Below, one piece after another: positions 8,381 through 17,024 of a stretch of DNA of 38,081 nucleotides. Within the stretch, counting starts at the first letter, position 1, and each line of letters starts with the position of its first letter. A program made the position numbers and the translations under genes. Source of the stretch: CAVQUE01 sp046290435 (lineage in GTDB: Bacteria > Actinomycetota > Acidimicrobiia > Acidimicrobiales > UBA8592); NCBI GenBank assembly GCA_046290435.1, contig JBKAGO010000009.1:1-38081 (forward strand), in the 5' to 3' direction. The notes beneath the pieces were generated by a model. That model searched no databases. It was not told the origin of the DNA and was given only the letters and a program-made list of their open reading frames with translations.

Positions 8381-8767
8381 GTGAGCCGACGCGACGCCAC
8401 CGCCGACCGGGCGGACCGCACGTGCGCGAGCTGCGGACGCACGATGACGTGGCGCAAGGCGTGGGAACGCAACTGGGGCGAGGTCAAGTGGTGCAGCGAC
8501 GCCTGCCGGCGCCGCGGGGTGCGCCCCGTCGACGACGAACTCGCCGACGCGATCGTGGCCCTGCTTCGGGAGCGCGGACACGACGCGTCCATCTGCCCGT
8601 CGGAGGCGGCGCGCGCCGTCGGCGCCGAGGAGTGGCGACCGCTGATGGAGCCTGCTCGGCGCGCTGCTCGGCGTCTGGTGGCCGACGGGCTCGTCGAGCT
8701 GACCCAGGGCGGGAGGGTCGTCGATCCGAGCACGGCCAAGGGGCCGATCCGTATCCGAATGCGCTGA
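8381..8767 (+). CDS. DUF2256 and DUF3253 domain protein
   Basis: A 128-residue two-domain protein of unknown function. The N-terminal part is a DUF2256 zinc-ribbon-like segment, CASCGRTMTWRKAWERNWG and then KWCSDACRRRG, with the CxxC...CxxxC cysteines likely binding a metal. The C-terminal part (about residues 49-128) is a DUF3253 winged-helix-like domain (DELADAIVALLRERG, then a basic helix and LVADGLVELTQGG). The GTG at 8381 gives the domain a short N-terminus and lies 13 nt after the photolyase stop. DUF2256 proteins are often found next to photolyase-like genes, as here, suggesting a role with the flavoprotein. That role is inference. Confidence 0.8.
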   Translation: MSRRDATADRADRTCASCGRTMTWRKAWERNWGEVKWCSDACRRRGVRPVDDELADAIVALLRERGHDASICPSEAARAVGAEEWRPLMEPARRAARRLVADGLVELTQGGRVVDPSTAKGPIRIRMR

Positions 8768-8869
8768 CCCAGGTTGCGCCCGCCTTCGGTCGGGGACCGG
8801 TCCGGGGCCAGCGCCGACGCCCGATGCATGTCCCGTGCCGAGGCGGGTGCCGCAGACGCCGACCGGCGC

Positions 8870-8875
8870 TACTCT
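8870..8875 (+). promoter_or_regulatory. -10 box of tRNA-Gly
   Basis: TACTCT ends 8 nt before the first base of the mature tRNA. Transcription would begin at or within about 2 nt of the mature 5' end, leaving almost no leader for RNase P. Confidence 0.5.
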
Positions 8876-8883
8876 GGCCGCCT

Positions 8884-8954
<71 letters not shown>

Positions 8955-9058
8955 CGCAGATCACTCCGGGGCTCCACCCGAGGTCCGCAGCGGCGACGTG
9001 CAGGCCGGTCCGGTGCGACGATCCGTACCGGTCAGCGTGGGTGGCACAGGTGCCGGGC

Positions 9059-9064
9059 TACACT
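9059..9064 (+). promoter_or_regulatory. -10 box of tig
   Basis: TACACT ends 9 nt before the GTG start at 9074. No Shine-Dalgarno lies between them. This supports the GTG over the in-frame GTG at 9041, which would sit upstream of the -10. Confidence 0.5.
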
Positions 9065-9073
9065 CGGCGCCCT

Positions 9074-10537
9074 GTGAAGAGCACCGTCACCACTCTCGAG
9101 TCCAACAAGGTCAAGCTGTCCGTCGAGGTCGACGAACACGAGATCGACGCCGCCATCGACGAGGCGTTCAAGAAGATCGCCAAGGAGATCCGTCTGCCGG
9201 GCTTCCGGCCGGGGAAGGCGCCGCGCAAGGTGCTCGAGGCCCGCATCGGCCGCGATTACGCCCGCAGCGAAGCCATCCGCGATGCGCTCCCGGAGTACTA
9301 CCGCAAGGCGATCGTCGAGAACGACGTCGACGTCATCTCGCCACCCGACCTCGACATCACCAGCGGCGAGGAGGCCGGACCGGTCGCCTTCGAGGCAGTG
9401 GTCGAGGTCCGGCCGGTGGTGATCGTCGCCGGCTACGACGGCCTCCGGGTCGAGTTGCCGGCGCTCGAGCCCAGTGACGACGACGTCACCTCGCAGGTCG
9501 ACGCGTTGCGGGCCCAGTTCTCCGAGCGGGTCGCGGTCGATCGCCCGGCCGAGACCGGCGACTACGTCACGATGGACATCGAGACCACCCAGGAGGGCGA
9601 GGTCATCGAAGGCCTCACCGCCCAGGGCTACACCTACGAGCTCGGCGCCGGTTTCGTCGTCGACGAACTCGATGATCAGCTCGCCGGTGCGGTGGTCGGC
9701 GACGTCGTCGCCTTCGACGCCGACCATCCCGATCCCGACGAAGACGGCCAGCTTTCGTTCTCGGTCACGGTCACCGCCATCGAGGCCAAGCAGCTCCCCG
9801 AGCTCGACGACGAGTTCGTCGCCGACGCCACCGAGTTCGAGACCGTCGAGGAGTTCCTCACCGACACCCGCGAGCGGCTGGCCACGATGAAGCGGGCCCA
9901 GGCCAAGACCCTCATCCCCGACCGCACCGCCACGGCCCTCGCCGAACTGGTCGTCGACGAGATCCCCGACGCGCTCGTCACCGAAGCGGTCCAGAACCAG
10001 CTGCAGGACATGGCAATGCGCCTGGCGAGCCAGGGCATCGGCCTCGAGCAGTTCCTGCAGATGACCGGCCAGAGTGTCGAAGACCTCATGGCCAACATGC
10101 GTGAACCCGCCACCGAAGCCGCCAAGGTCGACCTCGCCCTGCGTGCGGTCGTGGTCGCCGAGGGCCTCGAGGTGACCGACGACGAGCTCGACGCCGAGAT
10201 CGCCGAGTCGGCCGAGGCCATGGGTCGGCCACCCGAGGAGCTGCGGGCGGCCCTCGAGACCAACGGCCAACTCTCGTCGGTGCGCATCGACATGGCGAAG
10301 CGCAAGGCCATGGACTTCCTCGTGGCCTCCGTCGCGCTCGTCGACCCCGAGGGCCACCCCATCGATCGGGACCTGCTCGACGAAGAAGATCTCGACGAAG
10401 GAGATCTCGACGATGCCGCCGCCGAGGCCACCGAGATCGACGACGCAGGGAACACCGAGGACGACTCGTCGGTTGCGACCTCCGCCGACGACCACCACGA
10501 GGCCGACCCGTCGGCCGACGAAGGAGAACAACAGTGA
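9074..10537 (+). CDS. tig: Trigger factor, ribosome-associated chaperone
   Basis: Binds ribosomal protein L23 at the exit tunnel and holds or folds nascent chains; it also has an FKBP-type prolyl isomerase domain. The 487-residue protein has the ribosome-binding signature GFRPGKAPRKVLEARIG in its N-terminal domain, the PPIase region around GDYVTMDIETTQEG and AGFVVDELDDQL (near residues 160-210), and the helical chaperone arms after that. The tail from about residue 435 is strongly acidic (DEEDLDEGDLDD and onward), a frequent actinobacterial feature. The GTG start at 9074 is placed by the -10 at 9059-9064. Its stop overlaps the clpP start by 4 nt, coupling the chaperone to the protease. Confidence 0.95.
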   Translation: MKSTVTTLESNKVKLSVEVDEHEIDAAIDEAFKKIAKEIRLPGFRPGKAPRKVLEARIGRDYARSEAIRDALPEYYRKAIVENDVDVISPPDLDITSGEEAGPVAFEAVVEVRPVVIVAGYDGLRVELPALEPSDDDVTSQVDALRAQFSERVAVDRPAETGDYVTMDIETTQEGEVIEGLTAQGYTYELGAGFVVDELDDQLAGAVVGDVVAFDADHPDPDEDGQLSFSVTVTAIEAKQLPELDDEFVADATEFETVEEFLTDTRERLATMKRAQAKTLIPDRTATALAELVVDEIPDALVTEAVQNQLQDMAMRLASQGIGLEQFLQMTGQSVEDLMANMREPATEAAKVDLALRAVVVAEGLEVTDDELDAEIAESAEAMGRPPEELRAALETNGQLSSVRIDMAKRKAMDFLVASVALVDPEGHPIDRDLLDEEDLDEGDLDDAAAEATEIDDAGNTEDDSSVATSADDHHEADPSADEGEQQ

Positions 10538-11169
10538 CTCGCGCCACCAACTACCTGGTTCCCACGGTCGTCGAGCAGACGAACCGGGGCGAGCGAGGCT
10601 ACGACCTCTACTCCAAGCTGCTGAAGGAGAACATCATCTTCCTCGGCACCCCGATCGACGACACCATCGCCAACCTGGTGTGTGCACAGCTGCTGCACCT
10701 CGAGTCGGAGAACCCCGACAAGGATGTCGCGATCTACATCAACTCGCCCGGTGGCGACATCAACGCGATGTTCGCCATCTACGACACGATGTCCTACATC
10801 AAGCCCGACATCGCGACCATCTGCTACGGCCAGGCCGCGTCGGCCGCTGCGGTGCTGCTCGCGGCGGGTACACCAGGTAAGCGCCTGGCTCTGTCACACT
10901 CTCGGGTGCTCATCCACCAGCCGTACGCCGGAGCATCCGGACAGGTGTCCGATCTCGAGATCGCCTCTCGGGAGATCCAGCGGCTCAAGACGCAGCTCGA
11001 GGACATCCTGGCATCGCACACGGGGCAGACCTCCGAGAAGATCGCCACCGACACCGACCGTGACTACGTCATGACCGCTGCAGAAGCGAAGGAATACGGC
11101 ATCATCGACGAGGTGCTCGAAAAGCGCACCGAAGTCGACAACAGCGGCCCGATCACGGCTGTGGGCTGA
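10534..11169 (+). CDS. clpP: ATP-dependent Clp protease proteolytic subunit
   Basis: Forms the tetradecameric serine protease chamber that degrades proteins unfolded by ClpX or ClpC. The 211-residue length fits. The catalytic triad is visible: Ser103 in GQAASAAAVLL, His128 in VLIHQPYAG and Asp177 in DRDYVMTAAEAKEYGIID. The substrate-binding strand INSPGGDINA is at about 70-79. The start GTG overlaps the tig stop (GTGA), and clpX follows after 42 nt. Actinobacteria usually carry a second ClpP; only one copy lies here. Confidence 0.97.
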   Translation: MTRATNYLVPTVVEQTNRGERGYDLYSKLLKENIIFLGTPIDDTIANLVCAQLLHLESENPDKDVAIYINSPGGDINAMFAIYDTMSYIKPDIATICYGQAASAAAVLLAAGTPGKRLALSHSRVLIHQPYAGASGQVSDLEIASREIQRLKTQLEDILASHTGQTSEKIATDTDRDYVMTAAEAKEYGIIDEVLEKRTEVDNSGPITAVG

Positions 11170-11195
11170 CGCCCGCTCCGATCGGGAACTTCGAC

Positions 11196-11202
11196 AGGAA
11201 GG
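11196..11202 (+). promoter_or_regulatory. Shine-Dalgarno of clpX
   Basis: AGGAAGG, 9 nt before the GTG start at 11212. It fixes the clpX start, which has no upstream overlap with clpP. Confidence 0.7.
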
Positions 11203-11211
11203 CGTTGCGTA

Positions 11212-12468
<1,257 letters not shown>

Positions 12469-12490
12469 CGCCCGGGGCGCATCGATTCCC

Positions 12491-13792
12491 TTGCCCGAAG
12501 AACCCGAGCTTCGTCGCGCCATCGCCTACCTCGATCGGCACCTGAACCGTGAGGTCGCGCCGTCGCTCGTCGACGACGACGCCCTCGCGTCGATGCGGGC
12601 GCTCATGCGGGCGTTGGGCGACCCCCAGCTCGACACGCCGGTCATCCAGGTCACCGGCACCAACGGCAAGGGCTCCACCTCGGCGATGATCACCGCTCTG
12701 CTGGCCGGGATGGGGCTCAGCGTCGGGACCTACAGCAGCCCGCACGTGAGCACGGTCCGTGAGCGGATCTCGCGCAACGGCGAGGCCATCGGGGCGAGCG
12801 ACCTCGCCGAGCTGATCGAGGACCTCGCCCGGGTCGAACCCACCATCGATGTCACGCCGTCGTGGTTCGAGCTCATGACCGCAGCGGCTTACCGTTGGTT
12901 CGCCGACATCGCGGTCGATGTCGCCGTCGTCGAGGTGGGGCTGCTGGGCCGTTTCGACGCCACCAGCGTCGCCGACGCCGCGGTGGCGGTCATCACCAAC
13001 GTCGACTACGACCACACCGACGGCGGCCCGACGTGGCGGCGAGATCTCGCGTGGGAGGAAGCCGGCATCATCCGACCGGGTGCAACGGTGGTCCTCGGCG
13101 AGACCGACCCTGATCTCGAGGACGTGTTCCTCGCCGAGCGACCTGGTTCGCTGCTGCGCCGCGACGTCGACTTCGCGTGCGAGGACAACGAGTTGGCCGT
13201 CGGCGGGCGCCTGGTCACCCTCTGGACGCCCGACAGCCGCCACGGCGACCTCTTCGTGTCGATGCACGGCGCCCACCAGGGCGACAACGCCGCAGTGGCT
13301 CTCGCCGCCGCCGAGGCCTACCTGGGCACCGCGGTGCCGTTCGAGGTGGCCGAGGAGGCGTTCGCCCAGGTCTTCCTGCCGGGACGCTTCGAGGTGCTGT
13401 CGAGAGAGCCCCTGGTCATCGTCGACGGTGCGCACAACCCGGCGGGCGCCGAGGCGTCGCTCGTGACCCTCGAAGAGGGCTTCAGCGTCGCCGGACGTCG
13501 CCTGCAGATCGTCGGCCTGCTCGGCGAGCGGGATCTCGAGTGGATGCTCACGGCCCTCGGCGCCGACCGTGCCGACATGGTCATCGCCTGCACCGCACCG
13601 TCGCCGCGTGCCATTCCCGCCCGGGTCATCGCCGCCGCTGCAGCTGCGCTCGACGTCGACGTCGAGGTCGTCGAGGACCCGGGAGACGCCGCTGAATGGG
13701 CGTTGTCGATGGCCACCGAGGAGGACCTCGTCCTGGCCTCGGGATCGCTCTATGTCGCCGGCGCGGTGCGGGATCGTCTGCTCGCCGGCTGA
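12491..13792 (+). CDS. folC: Folylpolyglutamate synthase/dihydrofolate synthase
   Basis: Adds glutamate to dihydropteroate and to reduced folates using ATP (Mur-ligase-like fold). The P-loop VTGTNGKGSTSAMI spans about residues 54-67, followed by SSPHVSTVRERIS and the central TNVDYDHTDGG. The C-terminal folC signature IVDGAHNPAGAEA starts near residue 310. With a TTG start at 12491 the protein has 433 residues, a normal length. No ATG or GTG is well placed, and further in-frame extension would run into clpX. The start is therefore inferred. Translation probably follows clpX in one transcript. Confidence 0.9.
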   Translation: MPEEPELRRAIAYLDRHLNREVAPSLVDDDALASMRALMRALGDPQLDTPVIQVTGTNGKGSTSAMITALLAGMGLSVGTYSSPHVSTVRERISRNGEAIGASDLAELIEDLARVEPTIDVTPSWFELMTAAAYRWFADIAVDVAVVEVGLLGRFDATSVADAAVAVITNVDYDHTDGGPTWRRDLAWEEAGIIRPGATVVLGETDPDLEDVFLAERPGSLLRRDVDFACEDNELAVGGRLVTLWTPDSRHGDLFVSMHGAHQGDNAAVALAAAEAYLGTAVPFEVAEEAFAQVFLPGRFEVLSREPLVIVDGAHNPAGAEASLVTLEEGFSVAGRRLQIVGLLGERDLEWMLTALGADRADMVIACTAPSPRAIPARVIAAAAAALDVDVEVVEDPGDAAEWALSMATEEDLVLASGSLYVAGAVRDRLLAG

Positions 13793-13805
13793 GTGGCGGC
13801 GCCGG

Positions 13806-13811
13806 TACGCT
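13806..13811 (+). promoter_or_regulatory. -10 box of ndk
   Basis: TACGCT ends 7 nt before the ATG at 13819, the ideal spacing for a transcript beginning at the A of the start codon. No Shine-Dalgarno is present. Confidence 0.55.
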
Positions 13812-13818
13812 CCCGGCC

Positions 13819-14220
13819 ATGAATCGCACCCTCGTTCTCTGCAAGCCCGACGCTGTCGAACGCCGCCTCGTCGGCGAGATCATCAGCCGTTTCGAGGCCA
13901 AGGGCCTCACCATCGCGGCGCTCCGGATGCTCACCATCGACGCCGACCTGGCAGCCCAGCACTACGCCGAGCACGTCGGCAAGCCCTTCTACGACGACCT
14001 CGTCGCGTTCATCGGTCGTTCGCCGGCGGTGGCCATGGTCGTCGAGGGCCCCGACGACACCTGGGCGATCGTCCGCAAGATGATGGGTGCGACCAACGCC
14101 GCAGACGCCGAGCCGGGCACCATCCGGGGCGATCTCAGCGCCCAGTTCACCGAGAACCTCGTGCACGGATCCGATTCGGCCGAGTCGGCCGAGCGCGAGA
14201 TCTCGATCTTCTTCGGCTGA
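13819..14220 (+). CDS. ndk: Nucleoside diphosphate kinase
   Basis: Transfers the gamma-phosphate from ATP to nucleoside diphosphates through a phosphohistidine, balancing NTP and dNTP pools. The 133-residue length is typical. It starts MNRTLVLCKPDAVERRLVGE, has the GPDDTWAIVRKMMGATN loop, and carries the active-site signature ENLVHGSDS with His116. It begins with a leaderless-type ATG 26 nt after folC and is closed by a strong hairpin at 14225-14250, so it can be transcribed alone or as the end of the clp-folC unit. Confidence 0.97.
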   Translation: MNRTLVLCKPDAVERRLVGEIISRFEAKGLTIAALRMLTIDADLAAQHYAEHVGKPFYDDLVAFIGRSPAVAMVVEGPDDTWAIVRKMMGATNAADAEPGTIRGDLSAQFTENLVHGSDSAESAEREISIFFG

Positions 14221-14224
14221 CCCA

Positions 14225-14250
14225 GCGGGGCGCCGATCCCGGCGCCCCGC
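14225..14250 (+). terminator. Strong terminator hairpin after ndk
   Basis: A perfect 11-bp stem, GCGGGGCGCCG (14225-14235) with CGGCGCCCCGC (14240-14250), around a 4-nt loop, 4 nt after the stop codon. An outer CCCAGC (14221-14226)/GCTGGG (14256-14261) pair could form a larger alternative. There is no T-run, as is common in high-GC actinobacteria. Confidence 0.75.
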
Positions 14251-14283
14251 CACCGGCTGGGACCCTCGACCACGCATTGCGTA

Positions 14284-14311
14284 TTGCGGTTTCATGACAG
14301 GCACCTAGACT
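14284..14311 (+). promoter_or_regulatory. Promoter of the mre operon
   Basis: TTGCGG (14284-14289), 16-bp spacer, TAGACT (14306-14311). It lies just after the ndk terminator in the least GC-rich stretch of the gap and predicts a leader of about 85 nt before mreB. That leader contains a small ORF with its own ribosome binding site. Confidence 0.6.
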
Positions 14312-14334
14312 GCCCAGCGGAGTAGGAGGTGGCA

Positions 14335-14403
14335 GTGGCTTTTGGTCCCGTCAGTCGGGCTGCCATAGGCTGCGCACCGTGCATTGGAGTAGGGGCGTGC
14401 TGA
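14335..14403 (+). CDS. Putative 22-residue leader peptide upstream of mreB
   Basis: AGGAGG (14324-14329) lies 5 nt before a GTG that opens 22 codons, starting MAFGPVSRAA and ending in TGA at 14401-14403, one base before the mreB ATG. It has three cysteines in a CxxC and a terminal Cys. The mreB ribosome binding site (AGGGG, 14391-14395) lies inside this ORF, so translating ribosomes would reach and expose it. Upstream ORF coupling or regulation of mreB is the likely meaning, but coding is unproven; it could be chance with a strong purine run. Confidence 0.45.
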   Translation: MAFGPVSRAAIGCAPCIGVGAC

Positions 14404-14404
14404 C

Positions 14405-15448
<1,044 letters not shown>

Positions 15449-15496
15449 CGTCGAACGACGCCGCTGCGCCGTGTGGGCGAGCGGTGACGTCGTCTC

Positions 15497-16426
15497 ATGG
15501 CCCTTTCACGTCCCGCCGGCCGATCCCGGTTCACCCTCTTCGTCCTGTTGCTCGCATCGGTGACGTTGCTGACCCTCGACGCGCGTGGTTTCGGGCCGGT
15601 CCAGCGCCTCGAGGACGGCGTCTCCGCGGTCTTCAGCCCGTTGCGCGGCGTGGGCGACAGCGTCTTCGGTCCGGTCGGCGACGCCTGGAGCGGCGTCTTC
15701 GACTATGGCGACCTCGAGGCCGAGAACGAGGCCCTGCGGGCGCAGATCGCCGACCTGCAGGCGCAGCGGATCAATGACGAGGGCGCAGCCGAGGAGCTGG
15801 CCGCGCTGCGCGAGCAGCTCGACCTGCGCACCACCCTCGAGTTCGAGTCGGTGGTCGCGGAGGTGGTCGCCGGGTCCATCTCGAACTTCGACGGCTTCGT
15901 CGTGGAGATCAACCGCGGGCGCGACGACGGCGTGCGCGAGGGCATGCCCGTGTTGACAGCGGGCGGCGGGCTGATCGGTCGCGTCGACGAGGCCGGCCGG
16001 CAGCGGTCGCGGATCCAGCTGATCTCGGATCCGGCGATGTCGGTGGGCGCGCTCGTCGTGGGGACCGAGGAGGTGGCCATCGTCAGCGGTGGCGGCCAGG
16101 ACGCGCCACTCGAGGTCGGGCGCGGCAGCGTACGGGTGGCGGCGGAGGTCGAGGTGGGCGACGTGCTCGTCAGCGCGGGCGGCGAGCGCAGCCCGTACCC
16201 GCCGGGCCTGCCCATCGGCACGGTCGCCGAGGTCATCACCGACGAGGGTGCTCTCGAGAAGCGTCTGCTGGTCGAGCCCACCGAACGGCCCGAGCGGCTC
16301 CGTTTCGTGACCGTCGTGTTGTACGACCCGGGCGACGTGATCCCGAGCGAGGTGGCCGAGGACGACGAGAGTGGGGGAGCGGCCGGCGACGACCCGATCG
16401 AGCCCGGCGAGGGTGACGGCGGATGA
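15497..16426 (+). CDS. mreC: Rod shape-determining protein MreC
   Basis: A single-pass membrane protein that scaffolds PBP2 and RodA in the elongasome. The 309 residues show a basic N-terminus (RPAGRSR), one membrane helix at about 12-28 (FTLFVLLLASVTLLTL), a coiled coil at about 73-112 (LEAENEALRAQIADLQAQ), the beta-barrel domain with INRGRDDGVREGMPVL and YPPGLPIGTVAEV, and an acidic Gly-rich tail. The ATG at 15497 has no clear ribosome binding site. The stop overlaps mreD (ATGA), implying coupled synthesis. Confidence 0.93.
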   Translation: MALSRPAGRSRFTLFVLLLASVTLLTLDARGFGPVQRLEDGVSAVFSPLRGVGDSVFGPVGDAWSGVFDYGDLEAENEALRAQIADLQAQRINDEGAAEELAALREQLDLRTTLEFESVVAEVVAGSISNFDGFVVEINRGRDDGVREGMPVLTAGGGLIGRVDEAGRQRSRIQLISDPAMSVGALVVGTEEVAIVSGGGQDAPLEVGRGSVRVAAEVEVGDVLVSAGGERSPYPPGLPIGTVAEVITDEGALEKRLLVEPTERPERLRFVTVVLYDPGDVIPSEVAEDDESGGAAGDDPIEPGEGDGG

Positions 16427-16947
16427 GCGCGGCACGCTTCTTCGCCGTCCTGGCCGTGATCGTCGTGCTGCAGATGGAGCTGTTCAGCGAGCTACGGATC
16501 CTCGGCGTGATGCCCGAGCTGTTGTTGGGCCTCACCGTCGCGTGCGCATGGTCGGCGGGGGCAAATCGGGGCGCCCTGGCCGGGTTCGTGTCCGGTCTGG
16601 TCTTCGACGTCTTCCTGTCGACGCCGCTGGCGCTGACGGCGCTGGCGTACACCCTGGTGGGGTACGCGGTCGGTGTGATTGCCGAGAGCGCAGCGCTTGC
16701 GCCGGAGCGGGGCCTGCGCCGGCTGGTGTCGATTGCCGGCATCGCCGCAGGCACGGTCATCTTCGCCCTGCTCGGCGAGTTGCTGGCCGGCAGCGAGCTC
16801 GTAGGTGGCCATCTGGTCCGGGTGGCATTGATCGCGCCGTTGCTGACCGCGCCGTTCATGCCGCTGCTGTACCGCTGCGGCGGTTGGATCTGGCAGAGCG
16901 AACGCGACGGCGCGCCACCCCGACGGCCGCAGAGCGTGCTGAAATGA
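16423..16947 (+). CDS. mreD: Rod shape-determining membrane protein MreD
   Basis: A small polytopic membrane partner of MreC. The 174 residues carry about five hydrophobic segments (FFAVLAVIVVLQMELF at the start, then PELLLGLTVACAWSAG, GFVSGLVFDVFLSTPLAL, and two more) and a short basic cytoplasmic end. The start overlaps the mreC stop by 4 nt. The family is weakly conserved; identity rests on topology, the FDVFLSTPLAL segment and position. Its own stop overlaps a mini-ORF (ATGA) that leads to mrdA. Confidence 0.88.
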   Translation: MSAARFFAVLAVIVVLQMELFSELRILGVMPELLLGLTVACAWSAGANRGALAGFVSGLVFDVFLSTPLALTALAYTLVGYAVGVIAESAALAPERGLRRLVSIAGIAAGTVIFALLGELLAGSELVGGHLVRVALIAPLLTAPFMPLLYRCGGWIWQSERDGAPPRRPQSVLK

Positions 16948-17021
16948 CGGCCGTGGCCAGTCCGGCGGTATCTCGCGTGCGCGTCCACGTTGCGTCACAG
17001 CGCGTCCGGGTGGGGTGCTGA
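16944..17021 (+). CDS. Putative 25-codon coupling mini-ORF between mreD and mrdA
   Basis: Begins with an ATG overlapping the mreD stop (ATGA) and ends with TGA at 17019-17021, 3 nt before the mrdA ATG. The encoded peptide starts MTAVASPAVSRVRV and ends VGC. Its last codons contain GGTGGGG, the only ribosome-binding-like run before mrdA. It resembles the mreB leader ORF in ending TGC-TGA right beside the next start. It may simply keep ribosomes running through the 77-nt gap. There is no evidence for a stable product. Confidence 0.3.
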   Translation: MTAVASPAVSRVRVHVASQRVRVGC

Positions 17022-17024
17022 CCG

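Noticed and set aside
8794..8803. GGACCGGTCC palindrome after the DUF2256 gene as a terminator
   Set aside because: It is a 10-bp palindrome without a loop and with no U-tract, so it cannot form a proper intrinsic hairpin.
6487..8829. A 780-codon open frame on the minus strand over the DUF72, photolyase and DUF2256 genes
   Set aside because: It spans three real genes on the other strand and part of their gaps, and reads as Arg/Ala/Pro-rich noise; a high-GC shadow.
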